Below, in pieces: positions 24,569 to 35,014 of a DNA stretch of 64,000 nucleotides. A program made the position numbers and the translations under genes. This DNA is from Linnemannia elongata. Taxonomy: Eukaryota > Mortierellomycota > Mortierellomycetes > Mortierellales > Mortierellaceae. Where the stretch lies: assembly GCA_036320915.1 (NCBI GenBank), contig JAXBDG010000001.1, positions 4,424,001 to 4,488,000 of the forward strand, read 5' to 3'. Under the pieces are notes generated by a model. That model saw only the letters and a list, made by a program, of their open reading frames with translations. It was not told the origin of the DNA and made no database searches. The first letter of the stretch is position 1. Each line of letters starts with the position of its first letter.

Positions 24569-25693
24569 TTACTTGGCCGAGACAAAGGCCTTGAGGTCCT
24601 TGAGCCAGTGGGTGTACTCGACCTGGTCCTTGTGGAAGACATAGTTGGGCACAAAGTTGGCAAGATCGCCATCAATCTGGCGCTCCTCCAAGTACTTCTC
24701 AAACTCAACCTGCAAGTTTTCATCCAACTCGGCAAAGGGAGGGCCGCTGTACAAACCGCGTTTCTCCCAGTCAGCCTCAGCAGTCGAGGTGGCAGCAAGG
24801 GCAGAGTCTTTGATGTTCGAGATCGACTCGACAATAAAGGCGCCATCCTGAGCAACAGCGTCGATCGAAATGCTTCCAGCACTGGGCTTGGTAATCGTGA
24901 TCAAGCAGCGGACAGGGAAGGTCAACGACTCCAAATCATCACCCTCCTCCTCGTCATCTCCGGAAGCAGAGAGCGACTCCTTGTCCTGGTGGCCATTGTC
25001 CTCCAAATCATCCTCCAAATCGAGCTCCTCCTCATCGTCAGCCGAGTTGATATCCGAAACCGAGAAAACAATCTTGATCCTAAACGTAGATATTTGCGCA
25101 ACAAAAAGGCGTTAGTAGTCTTCATTGTACGCAGTGAGTGTAATGTTGGAAGTGCAAGGCGCGTAATGCAACTCGGATCAGTCGCAATTTGGTGGCAAAG
25201 AAACCAAAGACTGCAAACAAGAAACAGTTTTTTACATACTCCTCGTTGCCGAACTTGCGGGTCATGGTAACCTCGTCGGATCCGACCTTATTGGTAATCT
25301 CGAAGGGGCTGGCCTTCAAGTACTCGGTGATATAGTCGGGTACCTCGTCACCCTGCTCCTCCTCGTGCTTGATCTCGCTCTCAATGGCAGTGACAAGGTT
25401 CTTGTCAGCTAGAATGAGTTTGAATGAATGAGAAGGAAAAGAAACAACGATGTGTCAACGGGTCGTTAAAATATAGCGCACAGGCTAGCAACGAACAAGG
25501 GCGATAGCGGAAATAAGGCAGCTTTGGGTGTACTCTTGTTCCAGGCGAGGGGAGAGTTGGAGAAGGCGCGGACGGCGGAGACTGATCCAGCCCGGGCGAC
25601 GAAAGCAGGGACGACGATGGCCTTAGGGAGGACAGCAGCGCGCATGGCCAAGGCGGGGATGGCGCGGGCAGCGGCGGTACGAAGAGCAAACAT
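24569..25693 (-). CDS. MAM33: Mitochondrial matrix acidic protein, MAM33/p32 family
   Basis: The model is complement(join(24569..25079, 25240..25408, 25534..25693)), 279 aa. The first 50 residues are an Ala/Arg-rich mitochondrial presequence (M-F-A-L-R-T-A-A-A-R). The mature part begins with a helix (L-V-T-A-I-E-S-E-I-K-H-E), continues with beta-strand-rich sequence, and carries a long acidic loop (E-E-E-L-D-L-E-D-D and D-D-E-E-E-G-D-D). It ends Y-T-H-W-L-K-D-L-K-A-F-V as in the p32/gC1qBP/MAM33 doughnut trimer. Family members are acidic matrix proteins that help mitochondrial ribosome assembly and translation. The length is close to yeast Mam33. It is transcribed away from the NEDD8-E1 gene. 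Confidence 0.88.
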
Positions 25694-26053
25694 TATGTAT
25701 GGGCGTTGTAAGAGAGGGAGTGAAGGTGGTGAAGAGCAAAAGGAGATAAATAGAATGAAAGCAAAAGGAGGAGAGAAAGACAGAATCTCGCTTCTCTTTT
25801 GACGACGAACGGGTTGAGGTGGAGTTTCAACATCAGGGGGCAAACTTGTCGTCGAAAAAGGAAGAAAAGGCATAGGCTAAGAAAAAGCCGTCACTTTAAG
25901 TCGAGTCGGCATAGCCGCGATGGCAAAGTACAGAAACGACTGGAACAACCTTTCTTTCCATTTCTTTTACTTTCATTCACTCACTACGCCTCCAACTACA
26001 AACACTATTCTCTTGCTCCACCCCATTATTCCAACAAAGCAACAACAACATCC
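25694..26053. promoter_or_regulatory. Divergent promoter of MAM33 and the NEDD8 E1 subunit gene
   Basis: This 360 bp gap between two oppositely directed start codons must hold both core promoters. The half nearest 26053 is pyrimidine- then A/C-rich, typical of a 5' leader. No specific binding site is recognised. Confidence 0.55.
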
Positions 26054-28497
26054 ATGGACGCCAAAACTCAGAAATATGACAGACAGCTCAGGTACACTCA
26101 CTCACACTGTCCTTGCTCACTCTTATCCGACTCACATTACTAATGTACGCGTGCGAACAAAGGCATTGACTGCGGACGAAGACAAACTCACATGGGAATC
26201 TCCTTTTAATCGTCGGTGACTTTCTTAGACTTTGGGGCAGCGGCGGTCAACAGGCACTCGAGTCTGCTCACATTCTTCTTATCAACGCCTCTGCCGTTGG
26301 TTGTGAAATCCTCAAGAACTTGGTTCTCCCAGGTGCGCTCTCACACGCAGCATTGTGTCTTGACTGCGTCGCTTTTTACTTTTTCGCGCCACCAGCTCTC
26401 CTTTAACCTTTTATTTTATCGCCCAACATAGGTATTGGACGGTTCACGGTTATCGACCAAAGAACGGTCACCCAGAGCGACATTGGCTCCAACTTCTTCT
26501 TAGACTCGGATAGCCTTGGAAAGTCCAGGGCAGAGCGCGCAGCCGAGCTTCTTGGAGAGTTAAACGAGGATGTCAGCGGTCATTGGGTCGCCAAAGATAT
26601 CCTCTTTGCTTTGACCGAGGACCCCTCGTTTCTTTCACAATTCTCCATGGTCATTGCTACCGATATTACGCGTCAGATCGCCGAGAAGGTCTCGTCTCTT
26701 TGTTGGACCAACCAGTACGCTATTCCCTTCGTCTGGGTCAAGACCGTAGGTCTCCTCGGCACCGCCCGTGTCATTCTCCCTGAGCACGTCAGTACGTAAC
26801 ACCTTAACACGTTTGAAGCCATTAGGTGGATTCTTTGCTGATGAAAAAAAGAGATTTGGTAATAATTGCCCTTACTATTTCGTCACCATTTGACATAGTT
26901 GTGGAGACGCATCCCGATAATGTTGCTGATATTCGCATTGACACTCCCTTCCCCGAGTTGTCCAACTACGCCAAATCCTTTGACTTCAACACCCAGGACA
27001 CTCTCGAGTTTGGTCACATCCCATACGTCGCCATTCTCTTAAAGTACATGGAGGAGTGGAAGCAGGAGGTGAGTTTTTTACAATCGCTCTGATTTTCCTA
27101 CCTATTGTGGTTTTATTTCTTAGACTGCAATTACTTGGCTAACTTTTATTTATTTGACCTGGAATTAGCATGATGGCAAGATCCCTGGAACATATGCGGA
27201 AAAAAATCAGCTCAAAGCCAACATCAGGTCAGGAATGCGGTCAGGAGATGACGAGAACTTTGACGAAGCCATCAACTCCGTGCTGCGCTCTTGTCAGCCC
27301 ACCGTTGTGCCCAGCGCCATAAAGGCTATCTTCAGTGACCCTAAGTGCGAGACCTTGACCCCTGAGGTACCTTTTTTGCCTCTATACTCAATGCCTCCGA
27401 ATTGTCTTTCGTGCTCTGATCTATTGTCATCTAACGATGCCGCTTGTCTGGATCACTGTGAATGACCAAAATTAGTCCTCGAACTTTTGGATTCTGGCCC
27501 GCGCTGTGAGAGATTTTGTGAATGATCATGGAAAGAGTGGAGGACTCTTACCCCTGTCCGGTACTATTCCAGACATGAAGGCTCAGACCGACAGCTATGT
27601 TACTCTTCAAAGCATGTAAGTAACATTTGCTGCGGCTCTTTCATGCACAACACCACACTGTCGTATGCATTAAGGTCTCAAGAAGTAACACTTGCAGCTT
27701 TTCTGCTACTTCCATGTAAAACAGTTACAAGACAAAGGCAAAGCAGGATGTGCAGGAGGTGTCGAAGCTTGTCGACACTGTTCTGGAGTCGTTGGGACTT
27801 GCTCCTGGATCGATTGCCTCTGAGGAGATTGAGACCTTTTGCAAATACTCTGCCTTCTTGAAGGTCATCCGCTACCGTAGCCTGGAGGATGAGTACACCC
27901 AGCCCAAGACAAAACAAATTGGTAACTCACCTAACTCAAATGGATAGCGCCTTATTTATGTGCGCGCCGCAATCAGGTCCTTGTGTACTTATTTGTTTTG
28001 TCTGTTCGGTGAATATGATGGCATTGAAATAGCATCATGGTTATCAGAGGAGGACTCGGTATTTGCACATTACGTTCTGCTGAGGGCGTCAGACTCGTTC
28101 TTTGATGACCATGGACGCTATCCTGGCGAGAGTAATGATTGGGAGGAAGATGTGGACCACCTCCATGCCAATGTTGCCACCTTGTTGCAGTCCTGGGGCA
28201 TCGATACCGACGTCATCTCCAAGGATCTGACACACGAGATGTAAGTTTTCATGGTGATGCGTCTTAAACCAATTGCTCTCTTACTCTCGGCGCTCATACG
28301 ACAAGTATTAATGGAGGTATATATCGTTTTTTGATAGTTGCCGTTTCGGAAGGGGAGCGATCCACAACATTGCGTCTTTTATGGGAGGAGTCGCTAGTCA
28401 GGAGGTGATCAAGCTGATTACGCACCAGTATATCCCTATGGACAACACATTTATCTTTGACGGCGCCCGCTCTGTTTCTGCTGTCTTTGCCGTCTAA
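26054..28497 (+). CDS. ULA1: NEDD8-activating enzyme E1 regulatory subunit
   Basis: The model is join(26054..26091, 26229..26332, 26432..26791, 26899..27068, 27169..27366, 27476..27615, 27725..27921, 28033..28240, 28338..28497): nine exons, 524 aa, closing in frame. The start K-Y-D-R-Q-L-R-L-W-G and then Q-Q-A-L-E-S-A-H-I are hallmark E1 adenylation-fold residues. The C-terminus ([13 protein letters not shown]) resembles the end of human NAE1/APPBP1, which is about 534 aa. The subunit has no catalytic cysteine domain of its own and works as a heterodimer with Uba3 to activate NEDD8. The mid-region Q-G-R-Y-P-G-like block of the family appears as H-G-R-Y-P-G. The acceptor of exon 8 was placed at 28033 because it alone gives the family sequence I-A-S-W-L. 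Confidence 0.93.
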
Positions 28498-28792
28498 CGG
28501 GAAGGTAATTGATCGAGTTGAGGAATAGGGCAATCTCGGGTGAAGTGCCACTCATTTAATCTAGAGTACCGAACAGTCGATTTTCCCTTTCCCGTCTCTC
28601 CCCCTACCTGTTTGAGAAGAAAGATACAAGGACAATCTGTCCACATGCATGGCTGTTACTAAATAAAGAAAAGACAGGACAATTGGATATGATTGTTGTT
28701 TCTGTTTGCTATGTACAGTGCACGTTTTTCTTTGTCTGTTTGTAATATGCTGCGGATTTGCTTTGGCTTTTTTACTTTTATTTGCATATCTC

Positions 28793-30379
28793 TTAACAGA
28801 GGATGAGGATGACGATGGCAGCGATACAAAACAAGGTAATGAGACCAGAGCCGACTTTTCGGCGACGGTTTTGATTCAGAAACCTGGCGCGTTCTAACGA
28901 CGATTGGAACGTATATGTCCTGATGTTGGCTTTCGTTCCCGTTGCCGTCGTTGGTGTTGCTAATAGGGATGAAGCGATGACGGGGATGGAGGTGGCAGGG
29001 GCTGCAGAAGGGTTGCGGGACTTAGACCAGCCAAATGCGCTTGCTCGCCTTGGGGTATACTGGGCAGTGGTACAAACCGGCGCTGCTGGTGCTGGGTATT
29101 TGGGTGGTGTGGTTTGTACAACGAGCTTGGGTGTAGATCTTGCGGGAGTGGAGGTGATTGCGGACGGATAAAGGCGGTGACTATGATGAATTTTCGCCGT
29201 TTCTTTGACTTCGTTGGTCTTCTCGGTTTCTTGCACTAGCCGCAGGAGAGGAGAGGGCATCCGTTCGCCAATTGCCTCTTTTGGCGCCGCAGAATAAGGG
29301 GTGGCCATGGTCATGTCTTTTGAGTCTGCTAAGTCTTCATTAGAAGAGAACAAAACAGGGGTTGTTGTTGTTGGTATTGACAATTCTTGAGGGGACGAGT
29401 ATGGCGATGGCAGAACAGAATGGGATTCGGAAAGTAGGGGCTTTGGAATTACCCTTGTAGGTGTGCTAGGGCTTATAGGAGCAGGAGAGGATGAAAGGGA
29501 CGAGGAATGATCCTGGTGGGCGGCTGTGAAGGACTGACGGACGGAAGAAGTCCAAGTCGAGATACGATTCCGAAGGCTGGTTCGAATACTGTGATTGCTT
29601 GCCGTGGAGGGTGTTGGCTGGAGGGCTATTTTTGGGGCTGGCTGCTGCTTTTGCGAGAATGAATTGGGCGTTGGCGCGGCGACAGTATTTGCAGCAGTCA
29701 GGGGTGATTTTCTCGGACTCGAGGAAACTTTGGAAAGGGCAGTGAAGGATAGGGAGGAGCGGGTCAAGAAACGGTCTTTTGGTTTTGCGGTCGAGGCAGG
29801 CTGTGCCAAGGCGGACGCGGATGCAGACGCTGGAGCAGATCGATTCATGAAGGGCAATGTAGGCTGTGAGGCCAAAAATGCCACTCCTCCTTTTTTCTTA
29901 TTCCGTTCTGATGAAGACGGCGACTTTCCAGACGGTGAAGATGAAATTGAGGAAGAGTAGGTAGTGGAAGAAGATTGAAAATGGCGCTTCTCGCGCCGTG
30001 CCATCTTTTGAGTATACGATGAAGAAGCCATGGAGGGTGTCAAAGAAGCCATCGAGTGGAAAGAAGGACTACCACTACTCTTTCCGCTATGACACCGGCT
30101 GCTACCCGGTGAAGAGGCGGGTGAATCTGGAGGGGAAGAGGAGAAGGCGGCCATGGGTGGGGGAAGGATGACATGGCTGTTATGGTTGTGGAAGCGGGTG
30201 CGAGAGTTTTTGCTGGTTGTTGGGAGGGGGGATATTGACTGGACATTGTTGCTGGAGGAGGAGGGTGAGGATGGGGCTGTTGGGGAGTTGTTGTGGGTTG
30301 TGGAGTCGTAGCGGGGTATGTAGGTGCTTTTCTTTGAGTGTGAGGATGTGGTGGGGAGTGAAGGTAATGATGTGACCAT
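28793..30379 (-). CDS. Ser/Pro-rich tail-anchored membrane protein, function unknown
   Basis: An intronless 528 aa frame when started at the ATG at 30379. The frame extends to 30646, but that part is hydrophobic UTR-like translation with no conservation signal. The body is extremely rich in Ser, Thr and Pro with scattered basic clusters (K-M-A-R-R-E-K-R, E-R-N-K-K-K-G). The only ordered feature is the C-terminus: a basic stretch (N-Q-N-R-R-R-K) followed by one hydrophobic segment (G-L-I-T-L-F-C-I-A-A-I-V-I-L-I-L-C) ending at the last residue. That is the signature of a tail anchor inserted post-translationally, with the disordered body facing the cytosol. No domain is recognised. ER, nuclear envelope or outer mitochondrial membrane are all possible locations. 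Confidence 0.6.
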   Translation of the reverse strand: MVTSLPSLPTTSSHSKKSTYIPRYDSTTHNNSPTAPSSPSSSSNNVQSISPLPTTSKNSRTRFHNHNSHVILPPPMAAFSSSPPDSPASSPGSSRCHSGKSSGSPSFHSMASLTPSMASSSYTQKMARREKRHFQSSSTTYSSSISSSPSGKSPSSSERNKKKGGVAFLASQPTLPFMNRSAPASASASALAQPASTAKPKDRFLTRSSLSFTALSKVSSSPRKSPLTAANTVAAPTPNSFSQKQQPAPKIALQPTPSTASNHSIRTSLRNRISTWTSSVRQSFTAAHQDHSSSLSSSPAPISPSTPTRVIPKPLLSESHSVLPSPYSSPQELSIPTTTTPVLFSSNEDLADSKDMTMATPYSAAPKEAIGERMPSPLLRLVQETEKTNEVKETAKIHHSHRLYPSAITSTPARSTPKLVVQTTPPKYPAPAAPVCTTAQYTPRRASAFGWSKSRNPSAAPATSIPVIASSLLATPTTATGTKANIRTYTFQSSLERARFLNQNRRRKVGSGLITLFCIAAIVILILC

Positions 30380-32409
30380 TGTTGGATATGAATGTGAACG
30401 ACAGGTCAGAAATAAGAAGATAATATCGTTGGGAGTGGAGGAAGAAGAAGAGAGGTAACAGAGAAAGGGTGAAAGCACTGAAAGGTGAACAGGGACGAGA
30501 GTGGAGAGAAAAAGGGAAGATAGTAGAGAGAGAAAACGAAGAGTAGAGTGAAATAGGAAGATGGTGGTGAGAAAAGTGTTAAATGAAAAAGGAGAAATGA
30601 GAGAAGAGGAAAGAGAGGAAAAGGAAATAGCTGGTCCAGCGGACAAAAATAAGAGAGAGAGAGAAAGACCAAACAGGGCAACGAATGGTATCGAGTGAAA
30701 AGAGCCATTTCTTTTATTTACTTTGACGACAGAGACAGGGACAAGTGGACGAATTGGATGAATTGGATTGAGGGGATAAAGGGAAAGGGAAAGGGAAAGG
30801 GAAAGGGGAAACGATTAACAATGAGGCAAGAAGGGAGAGGTGAGAGCACTCTCTCAGATATAAGGTTTGTGTCCAGACTCCTCTGCCCAAACGAGGGCAA
30901 AACTCGACCAGGTGGACACGTCTACTTCTCTTAGTTGTGGTCGCTCTGCACAAACATAAACACTCACACTCACTAGACATGGAATGAAATGCCTCGCTGC
31001 CTCTCAATCCCCTATCCTTCTCCCTTGATGTACTGTACATGATAGTCATCTCGCAATCTATTTTGTCGCTAGACTAGACTACTCTACTCTACTCTACTCT
31101 ACTCTACTCTACTCAACCTCCGTCATCTTCCTCACTTCCCCTCTTTGCCCTTCCCATGCACCCACTCCCTTTTAGGTTTACCCGTCTCTCATTACCCGTC
31201 ACGCCAAACAATTAATATGGGTTCAGGCACGCATCATCCCTCTCTCCACTCCTACACTTACTCTTCCTTTCTTCTGCTCATAAATAATAATCCGGTGAGA
31301 ACCTGCTACAGCCACTACTCTAGCTCACTCCAACTCTTCCTCTTCCATCTTTCATTATAGTCTACCAAAAGTATCCATCTACTCCAACTCTCTAACACTC
31401 ATAGTAATAACCTCCCCTTATTTCTCTCAAGTTCCTTCCTTGAGATCCTTGTTTTCCTTTCCTGCATTCTCTTGACTGCAGTGTCTCCTTTCAGGAGGGA
31501 GAAAATGGATACTACACTATGCAACAACGCCAAGACAAAACCGACAGTCAGCTGAAAAAGGAGCGCCTTTTGCCTTGGGCAGGATGAGGAGAATTTTTTG
31601 TCAAGTCCGCATTTCCACATTTTACCTCAAGATGACAGCGGAACACAAAATGTAACAGACGGATGAAGAGAAAAAATAAAGGACCCCTCCCTTACTACAT
31701 TTTCACGCGTCTGAATATACTCGATAATGGCGCAAAAATTGATCATACTCCTTCTTTGTGCATTATATCCGTGAGTTCTGGTCCATTATACGAAAGCAAC
31801 CATGACAAAGGGAGATGACATTTTTCTTTGCAAAGCCTCAAGCCTCGCCCGGCGCCAATTGCATGATTGCTCACCCGTATCGTACCGTGTGGCTGGTTTT
31901 TTTGTTTAGCACAACTGTCGCTCCATTTCTGCCTTATTCATATCCATATTTTCTACATCGCAAAAAGATCACTTGGTGGCAGCTATGTCAACCTATCTAT
32001 TGCTTTCTAACGCGCGAGAGAAAGTAAACTGGCTCGATTGCTGCTATATGGGCTCAATCGTGAACCCCTCTGATCTTGTCCCTTGTCCTTGTAACTGTCC
32101 GTGTCCTATGAGAGTGACAACCGTTACATATGGCTAATGTCATTCTTAAAGATCACTTTTGTGACGATACTTGTATGACGGCCCACGCTCCCCCTTCACC
32201 TCCACCTCTTCTTCTCCCCCTTCTTCTTCCTCTTCGTTTATTCCTCCTTCCTGCCTTCATGGCAAAGATGCCTGCCTGTGATGACACATCATTTTATCCA
32301 ATCAAAAGTGAGCTGTCTAACAGAGTTCCTTGTGCGTGTACAGTCTACCTCATTCAGTGAAGAATCCTGCATCGTGCAGCGCACATGAGGACGCATGTTG
32401 CTTTGGGAT
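30380..32409. other. Intergenic region with simple repeats
   Basis: I see no supportable gene. The first 300 bases are purine-rich on the plus strand, the expected leader and promoter of the minus-strand gene ending at 30379. A short GGGAAA repeat lies near 30778-30810. The rest is AT-mixed sequence with short random frames. Confidence 0.5.
31076..31114. repeat. TACTC microsatellite
   Basis: The five-base unit CTACT is repeated seven to eight times without interruption. Confidence 0.9.
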
Positions 32410-32419
32410 GCGTTTAAGG

Positions 32420-32560
32420 TACCTAGGTGCGCTCCTCCTCCAACTCCTTGATGGTCATGTTGTCTCTACTTTTCATAATATGTATGCACCTCCGGCCCAA
32501 CAGGGGTGTCGATGACTGATCGATCAGCCGCTCTGCTCGCCTGGGCACCGCTGTTCCCTG
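32420..32560 (-). mobile_element. 3'-end stub of a LINE related to the adjacent element
   Basis: On the minus strand this stretch encodes R-A-A-D-R-S-V-I-D followed by a decayed tail ending in Y-E-K. It matches the last coding residues of the large LINE at 33089 (H-A-A-D-R-A-V-I-E ... M-E-K), and the nucleotide similarity is clear across about 120 bases (the tcataat and cacctccggcc blocks). It is therefore a severely 5'-truncated second copy in the same orientation. Confidence 0.6.
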
Positions 32561-32569
32561 TGCCTGCCT

Positions 32570-33088
32570 TCCTGATTTCAGGCACAGAAGGGAAAGAGGA
32601 GGAAAGGAGTGTCCTTAATTCTACTACACAGGCGTGCGATGGAAGGTCATCGGAGGGAAAAACCCCCAAAAAACTCTAATAAAAGCACCTAAAATTCTCT
32701 AAAGGTTCAAATACCCTAAAAACCTCTAAGGAACCCTTGAATTTCCCTAAAAAACCTCGAGGAAAAGCGGTTGCTATTGCTGCTACCAAAGGGAACCATA
32801 AGGGATTCAGAAAGGACAAGGAGCACTTAAAAATGGCTAAAATCCTCAAGGATGTGGATTTAATCGCATGGCTGGGGGTTTTTTTTTGGGACGTCAAAGT
32901 TTTAATCCGAAAACGGAAGTCTAAGTGTAGCTCAAGAGCACGGTATTCTACGTCGTTATAGCAAAGCAGAATAGATAAAGTGTACTGCGCAAAACCGAGG
33001 AAACACAATCCGTATTCTACGCCAGGCGCACCTGCGCATACCTCCGGATGACCCCTGCTGCCCTTCAGGGGCGGTTCAAGGGGGAAAA
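32570..33088. other. Spacer with CCCTAAA-like motifs between two LINE 3' ends
   Basis: Positions 32655-32760 contain irregularly spaced A-runs and CCCTAAA-like words. The rest has no supportable gene. The part adjacent to 33089 is probably the 3' UTR of the LINE. Confidence 0.4.
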
Positions 33089-33177
33089 CTAGGTGTCTTC
33101 CGTCTCGAACTCTTTAACTGCCATCGTTCCTCTTTTTTCCATAATATCCATTCTCCTCCGGCCTAGTAAGGCCTCGA

Positions 33178-34761
33178 TCACCGCTCGGTCGGCTGCATGT
33201 GTATCATTCTGAACGCGAGGGCATCGTCTCTCCTCGTGCTCAGCCAGGGGCCGCCCGCACTCGCATGCATTCGCTCTGGGTTTCCGTCCATATATTTGTT
33301 GCCATTGGGACCTCGGCCGCTCCTCCGGGGGTTTGTGCTTCCGTCTTTCTGTGATACCTGCTGTTTCTCCCATTCGACGGTTCTCTCGCATCGCGGTTTC
33401 CATATTTTTTCTCGGCCCTCCTTCTCGATGAACTTGCAGAATAGTCGGCTGACGTGTTCGGCAACGCTCTTGGGCATCTCCTTGAAGACTTTGGCCCACT
33501 CAGTGGCAAGAGCCTTGGGTACGAGCCCTCTGAGTATGTGGCAGACCGTCCACTTCTCATCGCCCGTGTATCCTTCGTGGCGGTCCTCCGTGCTTGGCCA
33601 TTGGATAATCCTCCTCAGCGCCACTTTGCATGCTCTGACGCTCACCGCTACCCACTCAATCTCCTTGGGCTTTGTTTCTCCCTCCTTCCTTCTCTTCTTC
33701 CTCTCTCTGTTGTAGTGTTTCGTGGCAATTGCTCCCCAGAAGTCGATCCTCCCGAGTCCGTCCTTCCAGATCTCGTCGTGGGCCTCCTTGCTCTCTAGGC
33801 ATAACCATACGTGCTCATTGTCCTCCGTCGTCGCATGACACTGTCGGCACTGATAGTTTTTGTACAGGTCTGGTCGTCGGGCATGAAGGGCGTCCATTGT
33901 CGGTAGCATGCCATGGATTTTCTTTATCCTGTGGCTGCGTAGTCGGGTGTCCTGCTGCGAGCTGAAGAATGTATGTACTGGTTTGTTGTTGTGGATAATA
34001 GTAAGAGTACCGAGCCTGTCTGTGCCATCATAGTCCTGGATCGACCTCTTGTGCCTTTTGAGCAATCTCCATGTCTGGTGCCACCGTCTGGTTGTCTGCA
34101 TCTTCAGGGCCTGTCTGGTATCGATCTCGAGTGTAGTGCCGGCCATTTTTGCTGTGTAACGCAGGTCGTCCTGATCCTCCGCTCTGACCTCCCACTCTTT
34201 TCCTACCACCGCCTGAGCCTCCTTGACCGCTTTGTCTGCTGCCACATTCCACTTGTCGCCGCGATCTCCCTTGACCCATTCGACGGTTGCGGATCCTATC
34301 CGCTCGCTGCATATCCCCGCTACTATTGCCCATTCCACCGCGTAATCGCACCTCAGTTTGGCCCTCACCGACGCTCTCCTCTTGTTGACGACAATGTCAT
34401 TGAACATCTTGACCACCTTTTGATTGTCGAGTCGGATGCATACGTCCTGGTCTTGTGGTGTCGCGATGATGCCTGCTATGAGCTCCATGAGTTCGGGCTT
34501 GATGGATGATGCGAATCCCTTGACTGTTCCTTTTATGACCGGTTGCTGTTCTCCTACCACCGCGAATGCCATCGAGCACCTTGCCTTCCCAAGATTGACC
34601 ATTGATCCGTCCGAATAAATATATCGTACTCCTGGCTGTGTGTGTTTCCTTCCTCTGTTCCTCCATGGCCGATTGTGTGGCCTCATCCATGATAATATGG
34701 TTGTAGCTGTGTTTCGGTGTATTGCTTGTCGCATGATGTTGTATTCGTTCCTTGATGGCAA
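33178..34761 (-). CDS. LINE RNase H domain with CCHC zinc finger
   Basis: An open frame of 527 codons. The RNase H catalytic residues can be followed: Asp in Y-I-Y-S-D-G-S, Glu in K-P-E-L-M-E-L, Asp in I-R-L-D-N-Q-K, and Asp in N-V-A-A-D-K-A. Further on, C-R-Q-C-x8-H-x3-C is the RVT-type CCHC finger commonly found after RNase H in LINEs. The domain removes the RNA strand during target-primed reverse transcription. Its frame is better preserved than the RT. Confidence 0.75.
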   Translation of the reverse strand: MPSRNEYNIMRQAIHRNTATTILSWMRPHNRPWRNRGRKHTQPGVRYIYSDGSMVNLGKARCSMAFAVVGEQQPVIKGTVKGFASSIKPELMELIAGIIATPQDQDVCIRLDNQKVVKMFNDIVVNKRRASVRAKLRCDYAVEWAIVAGICSERIGSATVEWVKGDRGDKWNVAADKAVKEAQAVVGKEWEVRAEDQDDLRYTAKMAGTTLEIDTRQALKMQTTRRWHQTWRLLKRHKRSIQDYDGTDRLGTLTIIHNNKPVHTFFSSQQDTRLRSHRIKKIHGMLPTMDALHARRPDLYKNYQCRQCHATTEDNEHVWLCLESKEAHDEIWKDGLGRIDFWGAIATKHYNRERKKRRKEGETKPKEIEWVAVSVRACKVALRRIIQWPSTEDRHEGYTGDEKWTVCHILRGLVPKALATEWAKVFKEMPKSVAEHVSRLFCKFIEKEGREKIWKPRCERTVEWEKQQVSQKDGSTNPRRSGRGPNGNKYMDGNPERMHASAGGPWLSTRRDDALAFRMIHMQPTER

Positions 34762-35014
34762 GGAGCAGCGGGTAAGCCTCCGTCTCCAATTCCTTTAGCC
34801 TAGCCTTTACCGCGCGCATTAGTTTCCGCTTGGGCGGGAGCGCTCTCTCTAGCTCCTGTCTCCGTCTGTCTAGCTCAGCCTGTTTCTCGGTCTTCTTTCG
34901 ACGCTTCTCCTCCTCTGCGGCCTCCTTTGCTGCCTGTTGTCTGAGTTTGTCTCTAACCTCCTTCTCTCGTCGGATCTTTGTGTGGCGGTCAATAATCTGA
35001 TTGCGCCTCTGCAT
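34397..35014 (-). CDS. LINE coiled-coil linker segment
   Basis: A 205 aa frame whose first 120 residues are almost entirely charged heptads (K-E-A-A-E-E-E-K-R-R-K-K-T-E-K), predicting a long coiled coil. It runs into a frame overlapping RNase H and probably belongs to the same polyprotein, separated by a one-base shift. It has no independent function that I can name. Confidence 0.45.
   Translation of the reverse strand: MQRRNQIIDRHTKIRREKEVRDKLRQQAAKEAAEEEKRRKKTEKQAELDRRRQELERALPPKRKLMRAVKARLKELETEAYPLLLAIKERIQHHATSNTPKHSYNHIIMDEATQSAMEEQRKETHTARSTIYLFGRINGQSWEGKVLDGIRGGRRTATGHKRNSQGIRIIHQARTHGAHSRHHRDTTRPGRMHPTRQSKGGQDVQ

Noticed and set aside
30380..30646. 89-residue N-terminal extension of the tail-anchored protein
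   Set aside because: It is pyrimidine-rich leader sequence translated into Leu/Ser/Phe and would add an unlikely N-terminal hydrophobic region.
32737..32961. 74 aa frame between the LINE ends
   Set aside because: Lys-rich translation of A-runs, with no motif and no conserved partner.
33197..34509. Long plus-strand frames (172 and 178 aa)
   Set aside because: They are antisense to the RNase H domain of the LINE, whose catalytic residues are clear on the minus strand.
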